Assembly (NCBI RefSeq): GCF_025354435.1
Contig: NZ_JANXMU010000037.1
Location: 1 to 39,968 of the forward strand
Direction of reading: 5' to 3'
Length of the DNA stretch: 39,968 nt
DNA from: Rhodoferax sp.
GTDB lineage: Bacteria > Pseudomonadota > Gammaproteobacteria > Burkholderiales > Burkholderiaceae_C
Shown: positions 1 through 6,980 of the stretch, piece after piece
Numbering within the stretch: the stretch's first letter is position 1
Layout: every line of letters begins with the position of its first letter
Made by a program: the position numbers and the translations under genes
Notes under the pieces: generated by a model
What the model was told of the DNA's origin: nothing
The model's input: the letters and a program-made list of their open reading frames with translations, nothing else
Databases searched by the model: none

Positions 1-63
1 TTTGCGGTGCTGGGCGAATCCCGCTTCTTGGTCGGCGGCCAGGGCCAGGGTGTGTTGCTTCAT
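1..63 (-). CDS. IS5-family transposase, N-terminal fragment (runs off the left edge)
   Basis: An ATG at 63 on the minus strand opens a frame that stays open to the window edge and gives 21 residues beginning MKQHTLALAADQEAGF. This resembles the N-terminus of IS5-group transposases (typically MKQxTLAxAAD...F..YRK...). A Shine-Dalgarno-like AAGG lies about 8 nt upstream. Only the first 21 residues are inside the window, so no DDE catalytic residue can be seen. The family call rests on the N-terminal pattern and on the nearby inverted-repeat-like end; an unrelated protein is possible but less likely. Confidence 0.55.
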   Translation of the reverse strand, partial: MKQHTLALAADQEAGFAQHRK

Positions 64-141
64 CTTTGTCGCCTTGTGAGGGATGACAATACCAATGCAA
101 GTCACGCGCCAGGTCGGGACTTATTCAGCGTTGCCTTAAAG
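1..141. mobile_element. Probable end of an IS5-like insertion sequence
   Basis: Upstream of the partial transposase the sequence at about 116-138 (GGGACTTATTCAGCGTTGCC followed by TTA) looks like the terminal inverted repeat of IS5-group elements, which often read GxxxTxxTTCAGxxxTxCCTTA. The exact end and the target duplication cannot be set because the other end lies outside the window. From about 142 to 278 I see no gene or clear signal. Confidence 0.4.
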
Positions 142-278
142 CAAAAATCCCCCTCCAGCGCACACAAAACCTGCGCCACCAGCTATCACTACCATAGCAC
201 CCGTGTCATCAAGCCTTCATCCAAACCACGCATCCTAGCCACGCGGTATGTCGCCGCGCCAGCATCTGCGAGGACTTT

Positions 279-563
279 ATGAACACTGCCAATACCACGA
301 CCGAGTTGCCAACCGAAATCTTTGACGAAGAGTTTGAAACCGTAGGCGACCACCACCGCATGGCGGCGCACCACTTTGCGGCGGCGGCCAAGCTGCATTT
401 GCAGGCCGCCGCGGCCGATGACGAAGGCGACGACGAGGCTACAGCCCGCCACGCCTATGTGGCCTACCGCCACCAGCTCAACGGCACCCAGTACGCCGAG
501 ATTGCGGTGATGGACAGCGAAACCATGGAAGACGAAGACAGCGCAGAAATCGCTGCCGATTAA
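279..563 (+). CDS. Small acidic protein of unknown function (94 aa)
   Basis: ATG start with a good ribosome site (GAGGA, 270-274, 4 nt spacing). The product is strongly acidic: runs of D and E at residues 14-20, 47-53 and 80-90. It also has an alanine/histidine-rich middle (HHRMAAHHFAAAAKLHLQAAAA), probably a single amphipathic helix. No signal peptide, membrane segment or recognised domain is visible. It stands alone between the IS end and the convergent helicase gene, with a hairpin repeat after its stop codon. Codon use matches its neighbours, so I accept it as a real gene, but I do not recognise the family. Confidence 0.6.
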   Translation: MNTANTTTELPTEIFDEEFETVGDHHRMAAHHFAAAAKLHLQAAAADDEGDDEATARHAYVAYRHQLNGTQYAEIAVMDSETMEDEDSAEIAAD

Positions 564-597
564 GACAAAATGCGGCAGAGTTGCAATGCTCTGCTTT

Positions 598-650
598 TAA
601 TAGCTACTAGCGCAGGCAGAATCTGCGCCAGAGGCTTATTTCTTATAAAT
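598..650 (+). repeat. Intergenic hairpin repeat, copy 1
   Basis: Member of a dispersed family with the pattern AATAGCTACTAGCG-variable-CGCTAGAGGCC-T-rich tail. Left arm CTAGCGCAG (607-615) pairs with CTGCGCCAG (623-631), 8 of 9 positions. It lies between convergent genes. Confidence 0.8.
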
Positions 651-661
651 TTGACGGCAGA

Positions 662-1912
662 TCAACCGGCGGTGGCTGCAGCGCGCAGCTTGTCTTTCTT
701 GCTGGGCCGCTTGCCTTTGATACCGCCGTTGGTCTGCGCGGGCAGAGACGGCGCGGCCAGCTCTACCGGCTCGAAACCGGCCACTTCTTCGCGCGGCAGG
801 CTCAGGCCCTGGCGCTTTTCGATCAGGGCGAAATGGGCTTCGGTGTCGGCGGTGATGAAGCTAAACGCTTCGCCACTCTGCCCGGCGCGGCCGGTGCGGC
901 CGATGCGGTGCACATAGTCCACAGCAGAGCGCGGCAGGTCGTAGTTGACGATCACCGGCAGCTCAGCCACGTCGATGCCGCGGGCGGCCAGGTCGGTGGC
1001 CACCACCACGTGTACGCGCCCGGCCTTGAAATCGTCCAGCACCTGGGTGCGTTTGCCCTGGCTGAGCTGGCCGTGGAAGGGTTCGGCCCAGATGTCGGCC
1101 TTACGCAGCTTGTCGGCCACGATTTCGGCCGAGAACTTGGTGGCCACAAACACTAGCACGCGCTGCCAGCTGTTGGTCTGCACCAGGTGGCGCAGCAGTT
1201 GGGTGCGGCGGCTGGCATCCACGGCGATGGCACGCTGGGCAATGGCGGGCGCGGCGGTGTGGGTGGTGGGCTCGGCGGCCATTTCGATGCGCACCGGGTC
1301 GCGCAGCAGCTGCGCGGCCAGTGCGTCGATGGCGGGCGGGAAGGTGGCCGAGAACAACAGGTTCTGGCGCTGGGCGGGCAGCAGCGTGAGCACGCGGGCC
1401 AGCTCTTCGGCAAAGCCCAGGTCCAGCAGGCGGTCGGCCTCGTCCAGCACCAGGGCCGCCACGTGGGACAGTTGCAGGGCGTTGTGGTCCACCAGATCGA
1501 GCAGACGGCCCGGCGTAGCGACCACGATGTCGGCCCCTCCACGCAAGCCCATCATTTGCGGGTTGATGGACACGCCACCAAAGATCACCGCAATTTTCAA
1601 AGGCTGCGGCAGGTGCTGGGCCAGGCCCCGGAACACCTCGGCCACCTGGGCCGCCAGCTCGCGCGTGGGCACCAGCACCAGCACGCGGGGGCGGCGCTTG
1701 CCGTCTTGGCGCGGCGCGTCCATCAGGCGCTGCAGCAGGGGCAAGGCGAAGGCGGCGGTTTTGCCCGAACCGGTGGGGGCTGCGGCCCACACATCCGCCC
1801 CGCGCACGATGGCCGGAATGGCCGAGGTCTGGATGGCAGTAGGTGCAGTAAAGCCCTGTTCGCGCACGGCGCGCAGCAAGGCGGGAGCAAGTCCCAGGGA
1901 GGCAAATGGCAT
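662..1912 (-). CDS. rhlE: DEAD-box ATP-dependent RNA helicase, RhlE type
   Basis: 416-residue cytoplasmic RNA helicase that unwinds short RNA duplexes with ATP, in families linked to ribosome assembly and RNA decay. The core motifs are all visible: Q motif near 4-33 (FASLGL...TAIQ), motif I APTGSGKT 45-52, PTRELA about 82-87, TPGR 133-136, DEAD 157-160, SAT 188-190, and motif VI HRIGRTGR 335-342. A short lysine-rich tail (KGKRPSKKDKLR) ends the protein, shorter than in many RhlE proteins. It is monocistronic and convergent with the small acidic gene. RhlE is favoured over DbpA/SrmB by the Q motif and overall sequence. Confidence 0.9.
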   Translation of the reverse strand: MPFASLGLAPALLRAVREQGFTAPTAIQTSAIPAIVRGADVWAAAPTGSGKTAAFALPLLQRLMDAPRQDGKRRPRVLVLVPTRELAAQVAEVFRGLAQHLPQPLKIAVIFGGVSINPQMMGLRGGADIVVATPGRLLDLVDHNALQLSHVAALVLDEADRLLDLGFAEELARVLTLLPAQRQNLLFSATFPPAIDALAAQLLRDPVRIEMAAEPTTHTAAPAIAQRAIAVDASRRTQLLRHLVQTNSWQRVLVFVATKFSAEIVADKLRKADIWAEPFHGQLSQGKRTQVLDDFKAGRVHVVVATDLAARGIDVAELPVIVNYDLPRSAVDYVHRIGRTGRAGQSGEAFSFITADTEAHFALIEKRQGLSLPREEVAGFEPVELAAPSLPAQTNGGIKGKRPSKKDKLRAAATAG

Positions 1913-2116
1913 GGGAGGTGCGTCGGGCAGGACGCCTAGGAGGGGGTAGGCAGTTTAACCCCGTAGGCCAGGCAACCAAAGCGTTTGCGTGTTAAATTCA
2001 ACGCCAGCGCGCCTACTGTCTGCGTAATTTGCTATGAAGTTTGCAGCATACGCACCCGGCCCACTGGCGACATCCCCTCGCCCGTTACCCCACCCACCCG
2101 TGAAAGAAAGCCGCAG

Positions 2117-2521
2117 TTGAGCGACGATTTTGACTCCCTGTTCGACACGCCCCCCACAGCAGCAGTACCTGCCGCAGGCGTATCCAGCACAGCGGTAGCC
2201 CCCACCCTGCCTGCCCCCAGCACGCCCGAAGTAGCGGCATCTGCCGAAATCGTGCCAGAGGAAGACGCACCGCCCAGCGTATGGATTGCGCTCTACAAAC
2301 CGGGAGCCGACGTGCAGTACGAGGGCGAACCCCATACCGTCAGCCATGTGCATATCAGCCGCAACGGCCTGTTTGTGCGGCTGAAGGAAAAAGACGGCGT
2401 GGTGCCCGCCGAAAAGGTCAACATTCCCTTGACCCGCATGGTTTTACCGATGGGCGCATACCAGCCCAGCCCCCTCTTGTTGCAAGCCCCCCTGCCGCCC
2501 GGCCCGGCGCGCACCAAATAA
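2117..2521 (+). CDS. Conserved hypothetical protein with Pro/Ala-rich linker (about 134 aa)
   Basis: The start is uncertain. I prefer TTG at 2117, preceded by GAAAG and giving LSDDFDSLFDTPP; the frame stays open back to a TTG at 1985, but that 5' extension looks non-coding. Residues about 14-55 are a low-complexity Pro/Ala/Thr/Val linker. The C-terminal half is a compact domain (WIALYKPGADVQYEGEPHTV through EKVNIPLTRMVL) that looks like a small beta-rich fold. No signal peptide or membrane span. It lies 16 nt upstream of the CopD-like gene and is probably co-transcribed. I do not recognise the family. Confidence 0.6.
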   Translation: MSDDFDSLFDTPPTAAVPAAGVSSTAVAPTLPAPSTPEVAASAEIVPEEDAPPSVWIALYKPGADVQYEGEPHTVSHVHISRNGLFVRLKEKDGVVPAEKVNIPLTRMVLPMGAYQPSPLLLQAPLPPGPARTK

Positions 2522-2537
2522 CCCCACAAAAAGCCCC

Positions 2538-2993
2538 ATGTACGACATCCTCAAACTCCTCCACCTCGCCGCTGCCATCGTCTGGATGGGCGGTATGACC
2601 TTCATGCTGTTTGCGCTGCGGCCTGCCGCTTTGCTGGCGCTGGAGGCCCAGTCCCGTGCCCGGCTGATGGTGCAGGTGTGGCAGCGGTTTTTCCGGCTGG
2701 TGCTGGGCGCCATCGTGGTGCTGCTGGCCACGGGTGGCCATATGTTCGGTAGCGGCATGAAAGCCGCCGGTGGCAACCTGCCACTGGGCTGGGCGGTGAT
2801 GGCCAGCCTGGGCGTGGTGATGGTGCTGGCGTTTGGGCACATCAATTTCGCCGGATTCACCAAGTTCAAACGCGCGGTGGCGGCGGCCGAATGGCCCCTG
2901 GCGGCCAAGGCGGCCAGCCAAATCCACACGCTGGTGGTGCTGAACTTTGTGCTGGGCTGGGTGGCGATTGCGGCCGTGCGGCTATTGCACTAA
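2538..2993 (+). CDS. CopD-like integral membrane protein
   Basis: 151 residues with four predicted membrane helices (about 5-27, 50-72, 83-105, 128-150). The first helix carries H-L-A-A-A-I-V-W-M-G-G, the pattern of the CopD/YjfC-type family, whose members are small haem- or copper-associated inner-membrane proteins. Conserved histidines H9, H67, H93 and H129 lie in or near helices and could be ligands. No neighbouring copC or cytochrome gene supports a copper role, so the metabolic role is open. It follows the hypothetical gene by 16 nt. Alternative family: DUF2269-like proteins. Confidence 0.7.
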   Translation: MYDILKLLHLAAAIVWMGGMTFMLFALRPAALLALEAQSRARLMVQVWQRFFRLVLGAIVVLLATGGHMFGSGMKAAGGNLPLGWAVMASLGVVMVLAFGHINFAGFTKFKRAVAAAEWPLAAKAASQIHTLVVLNFVLGWVAIAAVRLLH

Positions 2994-3003
2994 CTTTGAT
3001 GGA

Positions 3004-3025
3004 CTCGGGGGCCGAGCACCCCGAG
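3004..3025 (+). terminator. GC hairpin after the CopD-like gene
   Basis: Perfect 7-bp stem CTCGGGG (3004-3010) with CCCCGAG (3019-3025) and an 8-nt loop, 11 nt after the stop codon. There is no U-run, so it is at most a weak or factor-assisted terminator or a 3'-end-protecting hairpin. Confidence 0.4.
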
Positions 3026-3053
3026 CCATGAAGGTTGCTATACCTTAAACCGC

Positions 3054-3080
3054 TCAAGTCACCGACCGCCCTGCCGATAA
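3054..3080 (+). promoter_or_regulatory. Sigma-28 (FliA) type flagellar promoter
   Basis: TCAAGTCA (3054-3061), 11 nt, then GCCGATAA (3073-3080). The -10 element matches the flagellar sigma consensus GCCGATAA at all 8 positions. The -35 element matches TAAAGTTT at 5 of 8, and the 11-nt spacing is exactly the canonical one. It lies 24 nt upstream of the start codon of the YjfB-type gene, which supports expression with the late flagellar genes. Confidence 0.7.
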
Positions 3081-3104
3081 GTTTATATTGCCAGGAGAAT
3101 CGCC

Positions 3105-3317
3105 ATGAACATCGCCAGCACCGCCGCCGTGCAATCGGCCACCGCAGATGCCCAAGCCCCCGCTTCCGACAGCCTGAATATCCGGGTGCTGAAAAAAGCC
3201 CTGGATGCGCAAGCGATGGCGGCCCAGGCGCTGATCGAGTCCATCCCCCAGCCCGCAGCAGCGCCCACACTCGCTACCAGCGGTAGCCTGGGCACCCAAC
3301 TCAATACCTACGCCTGA
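3105..3317 (+). CDS. YjfB-family putative motility protein
   Basis: 70-residue protein with strong ribosome site AGGAG 8 nt before the ATG. The central helix LNIRVLKKALDAQAMAAQAL and the C-terminal GSLGTQLNTYA match the pattern of the small YjfB 'putative motility protein' family (a helix containing VxKKAxDxQ followed by LGxxxN). The role of this family is unknown; it is named from its co-regulation with flagellar genes. A FliA-type promoter immediately upstream supports that link here. No signal peptide. No flagellar genes are in the window, so the gene is an outlier of the flagellar regulon. Confidence 0.75.
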   Translation: MNIASTAAVQSATADAQAPASDSLNIRVLKKALDAQAMAAQALIESIPQPAAAPTLATSGSLGTQLNTYA

Positions 3318-3328
3318 AGTTTTCAGGC
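3312..3328 (+). terminator. Hairpin spanning the stop codon of the YjfB-type gene
   Basis: GCCTGAA (3312-3318) pairs perfectly with TTCAGGC (3322-3328) around a 3-nt loop, with the TGA stop codon inside the left arm. It sits directly before the long palindrome that follows, so the two hairpins are stacked. Confidence 0.4.
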
Positions 3329-3330
3329 AT

Positions 3331-3379
3331 AAAAAGAGCTACTAGCGCATATTAAACATACGCTAGTAGCTCTTTTTTT
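3331..3379. terminator. Bidirectional intrinsic terminator made of a repeat copy (copy 2)
   Basis: Perfect 17-bp inverted repeat, 3331-3347 with 3361-3377, around a 13-nt loop. The arms contain GAGCTACTAGCG and CGCTAGTAGCTC, the signature of the dispersed repeat family, but fully symmetrical. A T7 run (3373-3379) ends the plus-strand hairpin and an A5 run gives the minus strand its own U-tract. It lies between the convergent YjfB-type and dps genes, so it can terminate both. Confidence 0.85.
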
Positions 3380-3399
3380 AATAGCAAATCACTCTTTAA

Positions 3400-3909
3400 T
3401 TACTCTTCCAGTAGCGAGCGCAGCATCCACGCGGTTTGCTCGTGCACCGTGAGGCGCTGGGTCAGCAGGTCGGCGGTGGGCTGGTCGTTGGCCTTGTCGG
3501 CCACCGGGAACAGCTCGCGGGCGGTGCGCGCCACGGCTTCGTGGCCCTGCACCAGGATGCGCACCATTTCCAGCGCCTTGGGGGGCGTGGCGGGTGCATC
3601 GGGCACCGAGGCCAACTGGCTGAACTGCGCATACGAGCCCGGCGCGGCATGGCCCAGCGAGCGGATGCGCTCGGCCACCGGGTCTACCGCCGCCCACAGC
3701 TCGGTGTACTGCACCATGAACATCTGGTGCAAAGTGTTGAACATCGGGCCGGTCACGTTCCAGTGGAAATTGTGGGTGGTGAGGTACAGCGTGTAGGTGT
3801 CGGCCAGCAGGCGGCTCAAGCCTTTAGCGATGGCGGCGCGGTCCTTGTCGCCAATGCCGATGTTGATGGCGGGCGTGCTTTTGGTGGCAGCAGTAGCAGA
3901 CTTTTTCAT
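3400..3909 (-). CDS. dps: Dps: DNA-binding ferritin-like protein
   Basis: 169-residue Dps, which forms a dodecamer that oxidises and stores iron with H2O2 and shields DNA in stationary phase. The family signature is present: [20 protein letters not shown] (about 45-64) with the ferroxidase His, then [18 protein letters not shown] (about 70-88) with the Asp/Glu ligands. A Lys/Ser/Thr/Ala-rich N-terminal tail ([13 protein letters not shown]) is the usual DNA-binding extension. The start codon follows AAGGAG. It is 36 nt downstream of the cupin gene and probably co-transcribed with it. The bidirectional terminator at 3331-3379 ends it. Confidence 0.92.
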   Translation of the reverse strand: MKKSATAATKSTPAINIGIGDKDRAAIAKGLSRLLADTYTLYLTTHNFHWNVTGPMFNTLHQMFMVQYTELWAAVDPVAERIRSLGHAAPGSYAQFSQLASVPDAPATPPKALEMVRILVQGHEAVARTARELFPVADKANDQPTADLLTQRLTVHEQTAWMLRSLLEE

Positions 3910-3945
3910 AGACTCCTTGGGGTGACAGTTGACAAAAATAGGCCG

Positions 3946-4212
3946 TTATTTGCGGCCAACCAGGTACTCCACGCCCAGCGGGCCATAGCGCTCGGAATGC
4001 GGCAGTATCGCGGGCAGGTGGAACACTTCGCCAACGGCATACGCCTGCTCCACACCGGCGGCGGTGATGGTCAGCGCGCCCTTGAGCACCAAGGCCTTGG
4101 CCTCGAATGCATGGGTGTGTTCATCCATGCTGCCGTGGGGTTCGCGGGTCACGGTTACCAGCGTTTCAAAGCCCTCCAGGGCCAGGGTATCGGTAAATTC
4201 TTGGCGTTGCAT
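3946..4212 (-). CDS. Small cupin-domain protein (88 aa)
   Basis: Single beta-barrel cupin. Motif 1 is EHTHAFEAKALVLKGALTI (about 31-49) with histidines 32 and 34, and motif 2 is GEVFHLPAILPHSERYG (about 61-77) with H65 and H72. These are the usual metal ligands of a small metal-dependent or sensing cupin. I chose ATG at 4212 because AGGAG lies 6 nt upstream; the frame is open further upstream but without a site. It is first in a likely two-gene unit with dps and divergent from the flavin-reductase-like gene. Substrate unknown. Confidence 0.75.
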   Translation of the reverse strand: MQRQEFTDTLALEGFETLVTVTREPHGSMDEHTHAFEAKALVLKGALTITAAGVEQAYAVGEVFHLPAILPHSERYGPLGVEYLVGRK

Positions 4213-4314
4213 GGCAGCTCCTGGTAGATCCATTGCCAAGATTGTCCCCAAAACCTGCAGGCGCTGCTGGCCCGCGCCCAAGCGACCCCACAGCCCCTGG
4301 GCTACAGTGCGGCA

Positions 4315-4902
4315 ATGCACTTCTCTGCCCCCGCCCACGGCATTCCCGTACCCCTCGCCAAAGCCTACCGGCTGATGAACCACGGCCCCGTCGTACTGGT
4401 GTCATCGGCCCACGGCGACACCGCCAACGTGATGGCCGCCGCCTGGGCCATGCCGCTGGACTTCGACCCGCCCAAGGTGATGGTGGTGATCGACAAGGCC
4501 ACGCTGACCCGGCAACTGGTAGAGACCAGCGGGATGTTTGCCCTGAACATTCCCTGCGTGGCCATGGCCGCGCAAACTCTGGCGGTGGGCACCGACAGCA
4601 CCCATACCGTGCCGGGCAAACTGGCGCAGCATGGCATCGGCACCATTGCCGCCAGCCAGATCGCCGCGCCGCTGGTGCAAGGCTGCGTGGCCTGGCTGGA
4701 GTGCCGGGTGCTGCCCGAGCCGCACAACCAGTGCCAGTACGACCTGTTCATCGCCGAAGTGGTGGCCGCCTGGGCCGACGAACGCGTGTTCAGCGACGGC
4801 CGCTGGCACTTTGATGCCGCGCCCGATGCGCTGCGCACCCTGCATTACGTGGCCGGTGGGCAGTTTTATGCGACCGGACAGTCGGTGCAAATCGGGACGT
4901 GA
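4315..4902 (+). CDS. Flavin reductase-like (split-barrel FMN-binding) protein
   Basis: 195 residues with the split-barrel flavin-binding fold of the DIM6/NTAB flavin reductase family: GPVVLVSSAHGDTANVMAAAW (about 24-44) and FALNIPCVAMA (about 75-85) are the typical flavin-contact segments. Such proteins reduce FMN with NAD(P)H, often feeding a monooxygenase, or use the flavin on their own. No monooxygenase partner is adjacent, so the physiological role is open. Divergent from the cupin gene (102-bp gap) and convergent with the LysR gene, with no gap between stop codons. Confidence 0.75.
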   Translation: MHFSAPAHGIPVPLAKAYRLMNHGPVVLVSSAHGDTANVMAAAWAMPLDFDPPKVMVVIDKATLTRQLVETSGMFALNIPCVAMAAQTLAVGTDSTHTVPGKLAQHGIGTIAASQIAAPLVQGCVAWLECRVLPEPHNQCQYDLFIAEVVAAWADERVFSDGRWHFDAAPDALRTLHYVAGGQFYATGQSVQIGT

Positions 4903-5814
4903 TCAGCCCGCAGGCTCCAGCAAGCGCGCGAACCTGAGCGCCAAAAACTCCACCAGCGCCCGCACCCGGCTGGGCACAAAGCGGCCGCTGGGCAGCAGGG
5001 CGTGCAGCGGATAGGGCTCGGTATCCCAGGCGGGCAGCAACTGCACCAGACTGCCGTTGGCCATTTCCTGGCGCATATCCAGGGCCGATTTGAAGACGAT
5101 GCCCGCACCCGCCAGCGCCCACTCGCGGGCCAGGGACGCATCGTCCACGCTGCGGTCGCCCTGCACCCGCACCTCCGTCCACTGGCCGTTCAAGGCAAAG
5201 CGCCAGCGCCGGTGCTGGCGGCCACCGCGCACAAAGGTGATGCAGTTGTGCAGTAGCAGATCTTGCGGCGTGATGGGCGTGCCGTGCTGGCCCAGGTAGG
5301 CGGGCGATGCCCACAGCATGGGGCGGCTGGGTGCCAGCAGCCGGGCGATCAGGCGCGAATCGGCCAACGCGCCGTAGCGCAGGGCTACATCCACCTCGTC
5401 GCGGGTCACGTCCAGCGGCTTGTCGCCCACCGACAGCGCCAGGTGCAGCCCTGGGTGCAGGGCCTGGAATTCGCCCAGCCAGGGCAGCAGCACGGTGCGG
5501 GTCAGGTCCGACGGGGCGGCAACGCGCAAGGTGCCGACCAGCGCGCCCCGGTCGGCCGCCACCTGGGATTCGCCCTCGGCCAGCAGCTCGAACGCGCGCT
5601 GGGCGTAGTCCAGCAGGATCTGGCCCTGGGGCGTAAGCCGCATGGCCCGGGTGGAGCGCTCAAACAGGCGCGAGCCCAGCTGGGTTTCCAGCCGCTTGAG
5701 GGTGGCGCTGGCCGCCGCCGGGGTGATGCCCAAGGCCTGGGCCGCGGCCGTCAGGGTGCCGCCACGGGCGGTGTGGATGAGCACCTGCAGGTCGGCCACA
5801 TTTTCAATTTTCAT
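4903..5814 (-). CDS. LysR-family transcriptional regulator (divergent from the alcohol dehydrogenase)
   Basis: 303 residues. The N-terminal winged helix-turn-helix is visible (DLQVLIHTARGGTLTAAAQALGITPAAASATLKRLETQLGSRLFER, about 8-53), followed by the two-lobe effector domain (about 90-295) with LHLALSVGD and DLLLHNCITF segments typical of the CrgA/PecT-like LTTR group. It is transcribed away from the alcohol dehydrogenase across an 81-bp gap, the classic arrangement for a regulator of its neighbour. Effector unknown. Confidence 0.88.
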   Translation of the reverse strand: MKIENVADLQVLIHTARGGTLTAAAQALGITPAAASATLKRLETQLGSRLFERSTRAMRLTPQGQILLDYAQRAFELLAEGESQVAADRGALVGTLRVAAPSDLTRTVLLPWLGEFQALHPGLHLALSVGDKPLDVTRDEVDVALRYGALADSRLIARLLAPSRPMLWASPAYLGQHGTPITPQDLLLHNCITFVRGGRQHRRWRFALNGQWTEVRVQGDRSVDDASLAREWALAGAGIVFKSALDMRQEMANGSLVQLLPAWDTEPYPLHALLPSGRFVPSRVRALVEFLALRFARLLEPAG

Positions 5815-5835
5815 TTGAAAGTGATTTCATTCGAA
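5810..5835. promoter_or_regulatory. Candidate tandem operator for the LysR/ADH pair
   Basis: TTCATTTGAA (5810-5819) and TTCATTCGAA (5826-5835) are near-identical palindromic decamers with a centre spacing of 16 bp. The first overlaps the LysR start codon, the place expected for autoregulation. The link to this LysR protein is inferred from position only. Confidence 0.4.
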
Positions 5836-5895
5836 GCCATCTTATCAATATGCGCTTATCGCTCTACAGTCGAACCATCGTAAAAAGGACACTGT

Positions 5896-6906
5896 ATGAA
5901 AGCCATTGGATACCACACCAATCTGCCCGTAGACCACCCCGAAGCCATGCTCGACCTGGAGCTGCCCGCACCGGTGCCGGGGGCACGCGACCTGCTGGTG
6001 CGCGTCAAAGCCATCTCGGTGAACCCGGTGGACACCAAGGTCCGCAAAAACTCCGCGCCTGCTGCCGGGCAGGCCAAAGTGCTGGGCTGGGATGCCGTGG
6101 GCACGGTGGAAGCTATCGGCTCCGACGTGGCGAACTTCACCGTGGGCGACCGCGTGTACTACGCCGGCTCCATCATCCGCCCCGGCGCCAACAGCGAACT
6201 GCATGCAGTGGACGAGCGCATCGTCGCCCGCGCGCCCACTACGCTGAGCGACGAACAGGCCGCCGCCCTGCCGTTGACCACCATCACCGCCTACGAGCTG
6301 CTGTTCGACCGGCTGGGGGTGCCCCAGGGCGGTGGCGCGGGGCAAACACTGCTGGTGGTGGGCGGCGCAGGCGGCGTGGGCTCCATCCTCATCCAACTGG
6401 CGCGCCAACTGACCCAGCTACGCGTGATTGCCACCGCGTCGCGCCCGGAAACCCGGCAGTGGTGCCTGGACCTGGGGGCGCACGCGGTGATCGACCACAG
6501 CCAGCCGCTGGCCAGCGAACTGGTGGCGGCGGGCTTTGGCCAGGTCGATCTGGTGGCCAGCCTGACCCAGACGCAGCAGCACTACGCGCAAATCATTGCC
6601 AGCCTGAAGCCGCAGGGCCGCCTGGGCCTTATCGACGATATGCCAGTGCTGGACGCGATGCCGCTCAAGTCCAAGGCGCTGTCGCTGCACTGGGAGCTGA
6701 TGTTCACCCGTTCGATGTTTGAAACCCCGGACATGGCCGAGCAGGGCAAGCTACTGGCCGAGGTGGCCGCGCTGGTGGACGCGGGGCGCATCCGCTCCAC
6801 CTTTAGCAGCAGCTTTGGCAGCATCAACGCCGTCAACCTGCGCCGGGCCCACGCTTTGCTCGAAAGCGGTAAGGCCCACGGCAAAGTGGTGCTGGCGGGG
6901 TTTTAG
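5896..6906 (+). CDS. Zinc-type alcohol dehydrogenase family / quinone-oxidoreductase-like MDR protein
   Basis: 336-residue medium-chain dehydrogenase/reductase. GroES-like N-terminal half (about 1-130, with VKAISVNPVDTKVR and GWDAVGTVEAIGSDV). The Rossmann half carries the NAD(P)H motif VVGGAGGVGSILIQLA (about 154-169). The cysteines and histidines of the catalytic-zinc sites of true alcohol dehydrogenases are absent, so it is probably a zinc-free NADPH-dependent reductase of quinones or enones, despite the family name. AAAAGGA precedes the ATG. It is probably controlled by the divergent LysR protein. Confidence 0.85.
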   Translation: MKAIGYHTNLPVDHPEAMLDLELPAPVPGARDLLVRVKAISVNPVDTKVRKNSAPAAGQAKVLGWDAVGTVEAIGSDVANFTVGDRVYYAGSIIRPGANSELHAVDERIVARAPTTLSDEQAAALPLTTITAYELLFDRLGVPQGGGAGQTLLVVGGAGGVGSILIQLARQLTQLRVIATASRPETRQWCLDLGAHAVIDHSQPLASELVAAGFGQVDLVASLTQTQQHYAQIIASLKPQGRLGLIDDMPVLDAMPLKSKALSLHWELMFTRSMFETPDMAEQGKLLAEVAALVDAGRIRSTFSSSFGSINAVNLRRAHALLESGKAHGKVVLAGF

Positions 6907-6933
6907 CCTGCCAGGCAGCCAGACGCTACAGAA

Positions 6934-6980
6934 TCAGTAGCTACTTGCGTATGACTCACCTGCGCTAGAGGCCATTTTAG
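6934..6980 (+). repeat. Intergenic hairpin repeat, copy 3
   Basis: AGTAGCTACTTGCGT at about 6936-6950 and TGCGCTAGAGGCC at 6961-6973, then a T-rich tail. The tail overlaps the stop codon of the convergent secreted-protein gene, so the repeat forms its 3' end. Confidence 0.75.

Noticed and set aside
1985-2116. The 5' extension of the hypothetical gene (start TTG 1985)
   Set aside because: The added 44 residues look non-coding (Cys-rich, AT-rich codons) and lack a ribosome site; TTG 2117 follows GAAAG and gives a plausible acidic N-terminus.
5896-6906. True zinc-dependent alcohol dehydrogenase
   Set aside because: The cysteine/histidine zinc ligands are missing; a zinc-free MDR reductase is the better description.
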